DNA from: an uncultured Devosia sp.
GTDB taxonomy: Bacteria; Pseudomonadota; Alphaproteobacteria; Rhizobiales; Devosiaceae
Direction of reading: 5' to 3'
Assembly (NCBI GenBank): GCA_946480655.1
Contig: CAMLKN010000031.1
Coordinates: 1 to 14,309, forward strand
DNA length: 14,309 bases
Part shown: piece by piece, positions 7,114 to 14,232 of the stretch
Position numbering within the stretch: the stretch's first letter is position 1
How the letters are laid out: the number at the start of each line of letters is the position of its first letter
Notes under the pieces: model-generated
Database searches by the model: none
What the model saw: the letters and a program-made list of their open reading frames with translations, nothing else
Told to the model about the DNA's origin: nothing
Program-made: the position numbers and the translations under genes

Positions 7114-7944
7114 TCAGAACTTCGCCGTCACCGGGTCCGATCCGATCCGCCCGTCGGCGGCGTCGAGACCGGCAATCGCCGCCTTGTCTTCATCACTCAG
7201 CGTGAAATCGAAAACATCGAAATTCTCGACGATGCGGCTCGGGGTCACCGATTTGGGGATGACGACAAGCCCGAGATCGAGATGCCAGCGAATGATCACC
7301 TGCGCCGGGCTCTTGCCGTGCCGCGCGGCGATCTCGGCGATCACCGGGTCGGACAGCATCTTCCCCTGCCCCAGCGGACTCCAGCTCTCGGTGATGACGC
7401 CCAGCTTGGCATGCTTGTCGCGCATCGCCTTCTGCTGGAAGCGCGGATGGAGCTGGATCTGGTTGATGGCGGGCGTGACGCCGGTCTCGGCGATCAGCTC
7501 CTCGAGATAGGTCCCTTCGAAATTGGAGACGCCGATGGAGCGCGCCTTGCCCTCGTCGCGCAGGCGGATCAGCGCCTTCCAGGTCTCGACATATTTGCCG
7601 CGATAGGCCGAGGGCCAGTGGATGAGGTAGAGATCGACGTAAGGCGTGCCCAGGCGCTTGAGGCTGGCATCCATGGCGCGCAGGGTCTGGTCAAAACCCT
7701 GGTCGTCGTTCCACACCTTGGTGGTGAGGAAGATGTCTTCCCGCGCGACGCCCGAGGCGCGCATGCCTTTGCCCACGCCCTCTTCGTTCTGATAGACCGC
7801 CGCCGTATCGATATGCCGGTAGCCGGCCTTGAGCGCGGTGCTGACGGCCTCGACCGCGACGTCATCGGGGGTCTGCCAGACGCCCAGGCCCAGTTGCGGG
7901 ATCGAATGGCCGTCATTGAAGCTCACGTGCGGTTGCGTGGTCAT
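7114..7944 (-). CDS. Aldo/keto reductase, 2,5-diketo-D-gluconate reductase-like
   Basis: This 276-residue protein is a typical single-domain aldo/keto reductase, a (beta/alpha)8 barrel that uses NADPH to reduce carbonyls. The catalytic tetrad is visible: Asp46 and Tyr51 in 'HIDTAAVYQNE', Lys76 in 'LTTKVW' and His109 in 'LIHWP'. 'IPKSVTPSRI' (229-238) is the usual NADPH-phosphate-binding segment. The pattern matches the DkgA/DkgB branch, but the substrate cannot be told from sequence. The ATG at 7944 has AGGA about 9 nt upstream. It is the only leftward gene inside the sugar-phosphate cluster, convergent with pgk and divergent from fba, so it is expressed separately, although it could share control with fba through the 211-nt region at 7945-8155. 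Confidence 0.92.
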   Translation of the reverse strand: MTTQPHVSFNDGHSIPQLGLGVWQTPDDVAVEAVSTALKAGYRHIDTAAVYQNEEGVGKGMRASGVAREDIFLTTKVWNDDQGFDQTLRAMDASLKRLGTPYVDLYLIHWPSAYRGKYVETWKALIRLRDEGKARSIGVSNFEGTYLEELIAETGVTPAINQIQLHPRFQQKAMRDKHAKLGVITESWSPLGQGKMLSDPVIAEIAARHGKSPAQVIIRWHLDLGLVVIPKSVTPSRIVENFDVFDFTLSDEDKAAIAGLDAADGRIGSDPVTAKF

Positions 7945-8072
7945 CTCACTATCCTGACTATGCGTGATTTTGGCGGCGGAGCGCCGAAGGAATATCGGTA
8001 ACTTACGATGGAGTTAGGGGAATTCCAAGCCCCGCAATCGGTTCCATCACGATCTACCATACAAGTTACACC

Positions 8073-8124
8073 TTTCGTCTAATAACCGGAGGTCTAATCG
8101 AAAGCGGCGTAACGAAAGTCTAAT
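8073..8124. promoter_or_regulatory. Candidate operator with three GTCTAAT repeats upstream of fba
   Basis: GTCTAAT occurs three times in direct orientation: 8077-8083, 8092-8098 and 8118-8124. Each copy touches a TTTCG/CGAAA element: TTTCG overlaps the first copy, CGAAAG follows the second (8099-8104) and CGAAAG overlaps the third (8113-8118). CTTTCG at 8072-8077 and CGAAAG at 8099-8104 also form an inverted repeat around the first two copies. The cluster is unusually AT-rich for the window and lies 32-83 nt upstream of the fba start, in the region shared with the reductase gene. I infer a transcription-factor site but cannot name the factor. Confidence 0.4.
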
Positions 8125-8155
8125 CTTGGGTCAGTCCAATTCGAGGTTTGACCCC

Positions 8156-9184
8156 ATGACCAAGTCGCTCAACGCGATCGCCCAGAAGCTGATGACGCCC
8201 GGCATGGGCATCCTGGCCGCCGACGAATCCGAAGGCACGATCGGCAAGCGCTTTTCCAAGATCAACCTGCCCAACACGCTCGACCTGCGGCGCGACTATC
8301 GCGAGATGCTGTTCGGCGCCACCGACGCCATGAAGAACTACATTTCCGGCGTCATCCTCACCGAGGAAACCCTCAAGCAGGAGGCCGCCGACGGCACGCC
8401 GTTCCGCGCCATCCTGGCCGATACCGATGTCATTCCCGGCATCAAGGTCGATCGCGGCGCCTTCCCCATGCCGGGCGAATCCGGCGAGAAGATCACCGAA
8501 GGCCTCGATGGCCTCCGCCAGCGCCTCGAGCACTATGCGGAACTGGGTGCCGGCTTTGCCAAGTGGCGCGCGGTCATCACCATCAATGACATCGCCCCTA
8601 CCCGCAACAATATTCGCGCCAATGCCCATGCCCTGGCCCGCTACGCCATGCTCTGCCAGGAAGCCGGCATCGTGCCGATCGTTGAGCCCGAGGTGGTGGG
8701 CGACGGTGAACCGGGCAACCATTCGCTCGAGCGCTGCGCCCAGGTCACCGGCGACGTCCTGGAAAACGTCTTCAAGGAACTGCGCCTTGCCGGTGTCGAC
8801 CTCGCGGGCATGCTGCTGAAGCCCAACATGATCCTGCCCGGCATCAATTCGCGCGACCGCCCAACCGTCGAGGAAGTCGCCCGCCGCACCGTCGATGTCC
8901 TCAAGGAACACGTGCCTGCCGCCGTCCCGGGCATCGCCTTCCTTTCGGGCGGCCAGACCGACGAGGAAGCCACGGCCCACCTCTCGGCCATGAACCGGAT
9001 TTCCGGCAAGCCCTGGCCGATGACCTTCTCCTATGGCCGCGCCCTCCAGAATGTGGCCCTGCGCACCTGGGCCGGACGCCGCGAGAATTTTACCGCCGCC
9101 CGCCAGGCCTTCGCCCATCGCGCCCGAATGAACTCGCTCGCCGCCATCGGCGAATGGAGCAACGACCTCGATCGGGCCGCCTGA
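8156..9184 (+). CDS. fba: Class I fructose-bisphosphate aldolase
   Basis: This aldolase interconverts fructose 1,6-bisphosphate with dihydroxyacetone phosphate and glyceraldehyde 3-phosphate through a Schiff-base lysine, without metal. The 342-residue product resembles the eukaryote-like class I family: 'GILAADESEGTIGKRF' (18-33, Asp23), 'FAKWRAV' (Lys137, Arg138), 'VEPE' (176-179), the Schiff-base motif 'LLKPNM' with Lys222, and 'FLSGGQTDEEA' (262-272). The frame is open upstream from a TTG at 8126, but the ATG at 8156 has GAGG about 8 nt upstream and gives the usual N-terminus. Related bacteria often place a class I aldolase near gap-pgk, where it may mainly serve gluconeogenesis; that role is inference. 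It is followed by a strong terminator. Confidence 0.95.
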   Translation: MTKSLNAIAQKLMTPGMGILAADESEGTIGKRFSKINLPNTLDLRRDYREMLFGATDAMKNYISGVILTEETLKQEAADGTPFRAILADTDVIPGIKVDRGAFPMPGESGEKITEGLDGLRQRLEHYAELGAGFAKWRAVITINDIAPTRNNIRANAHALARYAMLCQEAGIVPIVEPEVVGDGEPGNHSLERCAQVTGDVLENVFKELRLAGVDLAGMLLKPNMILPGINSRDRPTVEEVARRTVDVLKEHVPAAVPGIAFLSGGQTDEEATAHLSAMNRISGKPWPMTFSYGRALQNVALRTWAGRRENFTAARQAFAHRARMNSLAAIGEWSNDLDRAA

Positions 9185-9224
9185 GCGGCCCTCCCTTCCC
9201 TCCCGCGAACCCAACGTCGCGGCT

Positions 9225-9260
9225 GGCGCGCGCTACCCTCCCGGGGCGCGCGCCTTTTTT
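9225..9260 (+). terminator. Intrinsic terminator after fba
   Basis: GGCGCGCGC (9225-9233) pairs perfectly with GCGCGCGCC (9246-9254) across a 12-nt loop, and six T residues follow directly (9255-9260). It begins 40 nt after the fba stop codon. The next gene must therefore use a promoter in 9261-9369. Confidence 0.92.
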
Positions 9261-9298
9261 CTTCCGGACGCGCGCCATTGCCTAGAGCGGGGTCAATC

Positions 9299-9343
9299 CC
9301 CTATTGAGGCATGTCCCTTTCTTGCCAAAATGCCTCAATAGGG
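9299..9343. repeat. 14-bp perfect inverted repeat upstream of the ThiE-like gene
   Basis: CCCTATTGAGGCAT (9299-9312) is repeated as its exact complement ATGCCTCAATAGGG (9330-9343) across a 17-nt spacer. It lacks a T-run and lies downstream of the fba terminator and 26 nt before the next start codon, where a promoter or 5' leader is expected. It could be an operator for a dimeric repressor, a leader hairpin or a small dispersed repeat. The sequence alone does not decide between these. Confidence 0.6.
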
Positions 9344-9369
9344 ACTGTGCCGCATTCTTCGGGAACATC

Positions 9370-9975
9370 ATGGCTCCGCAGCTCTATCTCATCACGCCGG
9401 ACAATCCGAACCTGGAGCAGTTCCCGCGCCAGCTCATGACCGTGCTGACCGAGCCCGAAGTCGCCGCCTTGCTGGTGCGCCGGGGTGACCAGGACGAGCA
9501 GGCCTATGCCCGGCTCGCCGAGCGGCTCATCCAGATCGGCCAGGCGGCGGGCGCTGCCGTTCTCATCGAGGACGATGCGGAGCTTGCCAGGCGCCTTGGC
9601 GCCGACGGGGTGCATATTACCACGGGCGGCGTGAAGGCCATCCGCGCCGCCACGGCCGCGCTCAAGCCCGACGGCATTGTCGGGGTCGGCAATGTCCGCT
9701 CCCGCCACGACGCCATGAGCTTTGGCGAGCTCGATGTCGACTACGTCCTCTTCGGCCCGCTGGGCGGCAAGCCCGATCCGCAGGCAGCAGATCTGGCACA
9801 GTGGTGGGCCGAGACCTTCGAAGTGCCGGCCGTCTATTCCGACCCCGCAGCCGAACCTGAACAGGCCGGCACCATGGCCACCGAATTCCTGGCGCTCTCC
9901 GACAGCATCTGGTCGTCGGCCGATCCCGCCGGCACATTGGCCCGCTTCGAACAGGCCATCAGGGCCTCGGCATGA
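9370..9975 (+). CDS. Thiamine phosphate synthase-like (ThiE/TenI fold) protein
   Basis: The 201-residue product follows the ThiE barrel order: 'QLYLITP' (4-10) as first strand, 'AALLVRRG' (32-39), 'AVLIEDDAELARRLGADGVHI' (63-83), 'GIVGVGNVR' (102-110) and 'VDYVLFGPL' (123-131). Genuine ThiE joins the thiamine pyrimidine and thiazole phosphates, but its hallmark phosphate-binding loops are altered here. The 'GPvfpTxtK' segment reads 'GPLGGKPDP', and the late 'iGGI' strand reads 'VYSDPA'. It is therefore probably a diverged paralogue with another or lost activity. Annotators often call this neighbour of the alphaproteobacterial aldolase a second thiE. The ATG at 9370 was preferred over an upstream TTG (9304) because it starts at the first barrel strand. 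Its stop overlaps the next start (ATGA), implying coupled translation. Confidence 0.75.
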   Translation: MAPQLYLITPDNPNLEQFPRQLMTVLTEPEVAALLVRRGDQDEQAYARLAERLIQIGQAAGAAVLIEDDAELARRLGADGVHITTGGVKAIRAATAALKPDGIVGVGNVRSRHDAMSFGELDVDYVLFGPLGGKPDPQAADLAQWWAETFEVPAVYSDPAAEPEQAGTMATEFLALSDSIWSSADPAGTLARFEQAIRASA

Positions 9976-11105
9976 AGCTGATCCGCGCCCTTGCCCTGGT
10001 TGCGCTGACCGGCCTGCCGCTTCCGGCCCTGGCCCAGAACAACCCAGCCGACGCGATCAGCAACGAGGTCTTCGGGCCTCGCAATCCGGTCGACTATGCC
10101 TATGGCGCCTACCAGCGCGGCTACTACCTGACGGCCCTCGAACTGGCCCTGCCCCGCGCCGAGCAGGGCGACGCTGCGGCCCAGACCCTGATTGCCGAAC
10201 TCTACGCCCGCGGGCTGGGCGTCGCGCAGAATGCCGAACGCGCCGCCGGCTGGTATCAACTTGCGTCCAAGAATGGTGACCGGCTCGCCACCTTCGAATT
10301 GGGCATGCTCTACCAGGCCGGCACCGGCGTGCCGCGCAACCGCGAGCGCGCTGCCGAACTCTTCAAGACCTCGGCGGAAGCCGGCTATATTCCGGCCAAG
10401 TACAACATGGCTCTGCTCCACGTCGAAGGCGTCTATGCCGAGCCCAGCCTGACAACAGCCGCCGCCCTGATGAAGGAAGCGGCCGATGCCGAGCTGCCCG
10501 AGGCGCTCTACGACTACGGCGCCATGCTGATCGAAGGCGCTGGCGTCGTGCCGGACCTCGAAGAAGGCGCCCGTTACATGCGCCTGGCCGCCGAGGAAGG
10601 CCTGGTCGATGCGCAGATCGACTATGCAACCCTGCTCTACCTGGGTCAGGGCGTCGAGCGGGACATTGCCGAAGCCGCACGCTGGTACGGCATCGCCGCC
10701 GAGGCCGGCAATGTCGTCGCCCAGAATCGCTATGCCAAACTGCTCGCCGTGGGCGAGGGCGTGACGCTCGACCTCGAGGAGGCCGCCATGTGGCGAGCCC
10801 TGGCCCGGCGCCAGGGACTGACGGACCCGGACCTCGACCGGCTGCTCGTCTCCATTCAGCCCGAGGCGCTGGCGCGGGCCGAAGAGCGCGCCCGCTTCTG
10901 GCCATCCGTGCCGCCCAGCGCCGCTGCCGGGCCGGACGCCCCGGACATTGTGGGGCCTGTCCTGCCTGCGCCGACTGATCCGGCCAACGCGCCGAGCCAG
11001 GCTGTCGACCCCAATCCCGCGGCCGAGCCCCAGGAGGCGGGCACAGAGAATGCAGAAGGCGGCGCGGCAACCGAACCCGCCGCTTCCGAAACGCAAGACC
11101 CTTGA
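9972..11105 (+). CDS. Exported Sel1-repeat (SEL1-like TPR) protein
   Basis: This 377-residue protein has a clear signal peptide (MKLIRALALVALTGLPLPALA, predicted cleavage after Ala21) and should be periplasmic or envelope-associated. About six Sel1-like repeats of roughly 36 residues span 66-282. They show the recurring pattern 'GDAAAQTLIAELYARGLGV..AERAAGWYQLA', for example 'GTGVPRNRERAAELFKTSAEAG' and 'GQGVERDIAEAARWYGIAAEAG'. Such repeats form alpha-solenoids that bind other proteins. The tail (about 311-377) is low-complexity Pro/Ala/Glu and probably disordered. The start overlaps the ThiE-like stop by ATGA, so the two are co-expressed, although their roles seem unrelated. Its partner is unknown. 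Confidence 0.85.
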   Translation: MKLIRALALVALTGLPLPALAQNNPADAISNEVFGPRNPVDYAYGAYQRGYYLTALELALPRAEQGDAAAQTLIAELYARGLGVAQNAERAAGWYQLASKNGDRLATFELGMLYQAGTGVPRNRERAAELFKTSAEAGYIPAKYNMALLHVEGVYAEPSLTTAAALMKEAADAELPEALYDYGAMLIEGAGVVPDLEEGARYMRLAAEEGLVDAQIDYATLLYLGQGVERDIAEAARWYGIAAEAGNVVAQNRYAKLLAVGEGVTLDLEEAAMWRALARRQGLTDPDLDRLLVSIQPEALARAEERARFWPSVPPSAAAGPDAPDIVGPVLPAPTDPANAPSQAVDPNPAAEPQEAGTENAEGGAATEPAASETQDP

Positions 11106-11237
11106 ACCATTGCCTGTTCTGGGGCAATAAGCCCGCCACACATCAATCCAGCGGCGGAACCACCCGGTTCCATCAGCCGGCAGGCAGCCCGATCTGCCCG
11201 CCCCGGCGGCCCGCATGAGCTAGCGAGCACCTTTCCT

Positions 11238-12032
11238 ATGGCGCGTTCCGCCCTTCTCAACGTCATGGTCAGCGCCGCCATCAAGGCCGGCAAGTCGCTG
11301 TCGCGCGATTTCAACGAGGTCGAAAACCTCCAGGTCTCGCGCAAGGGCCCGGCCGACTTCGTTTCAAAGGCCGACCTGCGGGCCGAACAGATCGTGTTTG
11401 ACGAACTCAAGAAGGCCCGCCCGACCTATGCCTTTCTGATGGAAGAAGGCGGCGAGGTTGCCGGCACCGATGGCCAGCACACCTGGATCATCGACCCGCT
11501 CGACGGCACGACCAATTTCCTCCATGGCATTCCGCTCTTCGCCGTCGCCATTGCCCTGCAGCGCGGCGACGAGATCGTCGCTTCGGTCATCTACAATCCG
11601 GTAATGGACGAGCTCTATACCGCCGAAAAGGGCGGCGGCGCCTGGCTGGCGGACACCAAGCGCCTGCGCGTGGCGGGACGCCGGCACCTCTCCGATGCGG
11701 TGGTTTCGACCGGCATCAAGACCCAGGGCACCGGCAATGACACGCTGCAACTGCGTCAGCTCGGGGCCGTCAATCCCGCCGTCGCCGGCATCCGTCGTGG
11801 CGGCTCGATCTCGATCGACATGGCCTGGCTCGCCGCCGGCCGCTTCGATGCCCTCTGGGAAGCCGGCTTGAAGCCCTGGGACGTGGCCCCCGGCCTGCTG
11901 CTGGTCAAGGAAGCCGGTGGCCTTGTCTCCGACTTTGCCGGCCAGCCCGGCTCGGTCTGGAACGGCCAGATCGTCGCCGGCAACGAACCGTTGCAGGGCG
12001 CCCTGCTCAAGACCCTGCGCACGATCCAGTAA
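11238..12032 (+). CDS. suhB: Inositol monophosphatase family protein (SuhB-like)
   Basis: Members are Mg-dependent, Li-sensitive phosphatases acting on inositol phosphate or related sugar/nucleotide phosphates. The 264-residue product aligns along the whole E. coli SuhB pattern: 'MEEGGE' (68-73, metal-ligand Glu70), 'WIIDPLDGTTNF' (83-94, Asp86 and Asp89), 'IRRGGSISIDMAWLAAGRFDALWE' and 'WDVAPGLLLVKEAGG' (Asp215). All metal ligands are present. The true substrate in this organism is unclear, since family members also act on fructose bisphosphate and on 3'-phosphoadenosine nucleotides. The start at 11238 lacks a strong ribosome binding site. The 132-nt upstream spacer holds two short hairpins (ATTGCC/GGCAAT near 11109-11128 and GGAACC/GGTTCC at 11156-11171) without T-runs. 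The next gene begins 119 nt downstream. Confidence 0.9.
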   Translation: MARSALLNVMVSAAIKAGKSLSRDFNEVENLQVSRKGPADFVSKADLRAEQIVFDELKKARPTYAFLMEEGGEVAGTDGQHTWIIDPLDGTTNFLHGIPLFAVAIALQRGDEIVASVIYNPVMDELYTAEKGGGAWLADTKRLRVAGRRHLSDAVVSTGIKTQGTGNDTLQLRQLGAVNPAVAGIRRGGSISIDMAWLAAGRFDALWEAGLKPWDVAPGLLLVKEAGGLVSDFAGQPGSVWNGQIVAGNEPLQGALLKTLRTIQ

Positions 12033-12079
12033 GCGCGTCCCGCCCCGCTCTCGTCACAAGCGGTCGTTAACCTTTTCCA

Positions 12080-12108
12080 TTGTCACGCCTTTCGCCCGCC
12101 TCTAGTCT
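12080..12108 (+). promoter_or_regulatory. Possible promoter for the MotA/MotB-like pair
   Basis: TTGTCA (12080-12085) matches five of six -35 bases and is followed after 17 bp by TAGTCT (12103-12108), a weak -10. It lies 44 nt upstream of the MotA-like start. A GTTAACC sequence just upstream (about 12066-12072) contains TTAAC, a possible half-site of the cell-cycle regulator CtrA, but the second half is absent. The assignment rests on consensus matching only. Confidence 0.3.
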
Positions 12109-12151
12109 TGAGGCCGGGTGATTTGCGAGCGAGGGGCAAGGTTCGGCAAAG

Positions 12152-13147
12152 ATGACGCAGACTTACGATCCCTACCACCTCGCCAGTCCGGCCGTTTATC
12201 TGGTCAAGATCGTCATTTTCCTGGTGCTGGTGGGGCTGGTCGCCGCCATCCTGATCACCAACATCATCTCCTTCTTCTGGGCAAACCCGTTCATCAATTC
12301 GATGATCTTCTTTGCCCTGTTCGTCGGCATCTTCCTCAGTTTCCGGCAGATTTTCCGGCTGTTCCCGGAAGTCAAATGGGTCAATTCGCTGCAGGACGGC
12401 AGTGCCAGCAACGTGCGCCCGCCGGTGCTTCTGGCCCCGGTCGCCGGCATCCTGCGCGAGCGCATCGGCGAAGCGGTGATCACCCCGGCCTCGATGCGCT
12501 CCATCCTGGACTCGGTGGGCAATCGCCTCGACGAAGCCAAGGATACGTCGCGCTACCTGACGGGCCTGCTGGTCTTCCTGGGCCTCATGGGCACCTTCTA
12601 TGGCCTGCTCGAAACCGTTGGTTCAGTCGCCGGCGTCATCAATGCCCTGGACGTGACCTCGGCCGATACCGCCTCGCTCTTCTCCAACCTCAAGGAAGGC
12701 CTTGCCGCGCCGCTGGGCGGCATGGGCACGGCCTTCTCGTCCTCGCTCTTCGGCCTTGCCGGCTCGTTGGTGCTGGGCTTCCTCGATCTGCAGACCAGCC
12801 AGGCACAGAACGCCTTTTATACGGACCTGGAGGACTGGATGACCTCGATGACCGAGCTCGACCATCCGGTCACCGCCATGCAGGCCAGTTCCATGGGCGT
12901 GGCTGGCGCTGATGTACAGGCCATGATCGAGCGCATGGGCGCCAGCATGCAGAACCAGAATTCCTCGCAGAATGCCATCCGCGCCATGGCCGAGCTGGCA
13001 CGCGGCATTGACGGGCTGGTCAAGCATATCCGCACCGAACAGGACGACTTGCGGCGCTACATCACCGAGCAGGGCGAGACCAACAAGAAGCTGCGCGACC
13101 TCATTGAAGCCATGCTCAACGAAGCCGATAACGAGCGCAGGTCCTGA
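12152..13147 (+). CDS. MotA/TolQ/ExbB-family proton channel protein
   Basis: This 331-residue inner-membrane protein has four likely transmembrane helices: about 15-41, 46-68, 136-162 and 190-215. The last two carry the MotA/TolQ/ExbB pore pattern, 'TGLLVFLGLMGTFYGLLETV' and 'LGGMGTAFSSSLFGLAGS'. A cytoplasmic loop of about 65 residues lies between helices 2 and 3. A long cytoplasmic tail (about 216-331) ends in a probable coiled coil rich in Arg, Glu and Gln. Family proteins form a pentameric ring around a MotB/TolR/ExbD dimer and let protons drive movement. The MotB-like partner starts 2 nt after its stop. No flagellar, Tol or TonB genes are visible here, so annotation as flagellar MotA would be unjustified. 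It is probably a distinct envelope motor of unknown role. Confidence 0.85.
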   Translation: MTQTYDPYHLASPAVYLVKIVIFLVLVGLVAAILITNIISFFWANPFINSMIFFALFVGIFLSFRQIFRLFPEVKWVNSLQDGSASNVRPPVLLAPVAGILRERIGEAVITPASMRSILDSVGNRLDEAKDTSRYLTGLLVFLGLMGTFYGLLETVGSVAGVINALDVTSADTASLFSNLKEGLAAPLGGMGTAFSSSLFGLAGSLVLGFLDLQTSQAQNAFYTDLEDWMTSMTELDHPVTAMQASSMGVAGADVQAMIERMGASMQNQNSSQNAIRAMAELARGIDGLVKHIRTEQDDLRRYITEQGETNKKLRDLIEAMLNEADNERRS

Positions 13148-13149
13148 CC

Positions 13150-14175
13150 ATGGCCGGTGCGCGCGCCCGCCGCAGACAGGAAGCCAATTATTGGCCCGGC
13201 TTTGTCGACGCGCTGTCGAGCCTCCTGCTCGTCATCATCTTCATGCTCTCGCTCTTCATGCTGACCCAGTTCTTCCTGGGCCAGGAAATCCAGGGGCGCG
13301 ACACGGCGCTGGCCCGGCTCAACAGCCAGATCGCCGAACTGACCGACCTCTTGCAGCTCGAACGCGCCAATTCCGACGATCTCAACGCCCAGCTCGCGAC
13401 GCTGACTGCTACCCTCGCAGGCGCGCAGTCGGAAAACGAGAACCTGACCAACCAGTTGGCCGGTATTGGCACGGGCCTCGGGGATCGCGACGCCGCCATT
13501 GCCGCGTTGGAATCGGACCTCCTCGAGGCCGAGGCCTTGTCGGACGAAGCCAATGCCCAGGTCGCGCTGCTCAACCAGCAACTGGCGGCCTTGCGCACCC
13601 AGATCGGGGCGCTGGAAGCCGCGCTCGAGGCTTCGGAAAGCCGCGATGCGGAATCGCGCACGCAGATTGCCGACCTCGGACGCCGGCTCAACCTGGCGCT
13701 GGCCCAGCGCGTGCAGGATCTCTCCCGCTATCGCTCCGATTTCTTCGGCCGCCTGCGCGAAATCCTCGAAGGCCGCGCCGACGTGACCGTGGTGGGCGAC
13801 CGCTTCGTCTTCCAGTCCGAAGTGCTGTTCGATCCCGGCCAGGCCGATGTCAACGCAGCGGCCCTGCCGCAGCTCGATTCCCTGGCCGCGGCCATATTGC
13901 AGCTCGAAACCGAGATCCCCACAGACATCAACTGGGTGCTGCGCATCGACGGTCATACCGATAGCCGCCCCATTTCCAATGCGCGCTTCCCGTCCAACTG
14001 GGAACTGTCGGCGGCGCGCGCCATTTCGGTGGCGCAATACCTGGTGTCGCAGGGCGTATCGCCCAACCGCCTGGTCGCAGCCGGCTTCGGCGAATTCACC
14101 CCGCTCGACCCCGCCGAGACCGAAGAAGCCTATCGCCGCAACCGCCGTATTGAGTTCAAGCTGACGGAGGGGTAA
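13150..14175 (+). CDS. MotB-like stator with long coiled coil and OmpA peptidoglycan-binding domain
   Basis: The 341-residue product has a short basic cytoplasmic start, then one membrane helix (about 17-42, 'FVDALSSLLLVIIFMLSLFML'). Asp20 sits at its cytoplasmic end, where MotB, TolR and ExbD keep their proton-carrying aspartate. A long periplasmic coiled coil follows (about 46-195, Ala/Leu/Glu/Gln heptads). The C-terminal OmpA-like domain (about 218-338) has 'VLFDPGQADVN', 'IDGHTDSRP' (Asp271), 'NWELSAARA' (Arg290) and 'RRNRRIEF', the usual diaminopimelate-binding residues. It is thus complete as the peptidoglycan-anchored partner of the upstream channel. The coiled coil is much longer than in flagellar MotB and would place the anchor far from the membrane. 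No partner gene downstream can be seen before the window ends. Confidence 0.88.
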   Translation: MAGARARRRQEANYWPGFVDALSSLLLVIIFMLSLFMLTQFFLGQEIQGRDTALARLNSQIAELTDLLQLERANSDDLNAQLATLTATLAGAQSENENLTNQLAGIGTGLGDRDAAIAALESDLLEAEALSDEANAQVALLNQQLAALRTQIGALEAALEASESRDAESRTQIADLGRRLNLALAQRVQDLSRYRSDFFGRLREILEGRADVTVVGDRFVFQSEVLFDPGQADVNAAALPQLDSLAAAILQLETEIPTDINWVLRIDGHTDSRPISNARFPSNWELSAARAISVAQYLVSQGVSPNRLVAAGFGEFTPLDPAETEEAYRRNRRIEFKLTEG

Positions 14176-14181
14176 TCCCCG

Positions 14182-14197
14182 GCGCCCGTGTGGGCGC
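14182..14197. repeat. Short GC hairpin after the MotB-like gene
   Basis: GCGCCC (14182-14187) and GGGCGC (14192-14197) form a perfect 6-bp stem with a GTGT loop, beginning 7 nt after the stop codon. AAAA rather than a T-run follows on the + strand, so alone it is a weak terminator. Together with the next palindrome it may end the transcript. Confidence 0.5.
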
Positions 14198-14198
14198 A

Positions 14199-14221
14199 AA
14201 ATCGGTCCGGTGGACCGATTT
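14199..14221. repeat. Perfect 10-bp inverted repeat, possible terminator or dispersed palindrome
   Basis: AAATCGGTCC (14199-14208) pairs perfectly with GGACCGATTT (14212-14221) around a GGT loop. The A-rich and T-rich outer ends make it plausible as a bidirectional terminator for the MotA/MotB-like operon. Palindromes with an ATCG(G/A)TCC core and short loop are, to my recollection, common between genes in Hyphomicrobiales, so it could also be one copy of a dispersed family. Confidence 0.6.
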
Positions 14222-14232
14222 CAGGAAATCAC

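Noticed and set aside
8126..8155. Ten-codon upstream extension of the aldolase from a TTG
   Set aside because: The ATG at 8156 has a well-placed GAGG and the usual family N-terminus; the extension would also run through the third GTCTAAT region boundary.
11109..11171. Terminator between the Sel1 and suhB genes
   Set aside because: Two short hairpins are present, but neither is followed by a T-run.
9834..11216. Leftward open frame of 460 codons opposite the Sel1 gene
   Set aside because: It is antisense to a protein with a clear signal peptide and repeats, and its own composition is that of a GC-rich shadow frame.
12152..14175. Zorya phage-defence system
   Set aside because: The channel and stator resemble ZorA and ZorB in layout, but no ZorC, ZorD or ZorE gene is in the window and the surroundings are housekeeping genes; the right-hand side is not visible.
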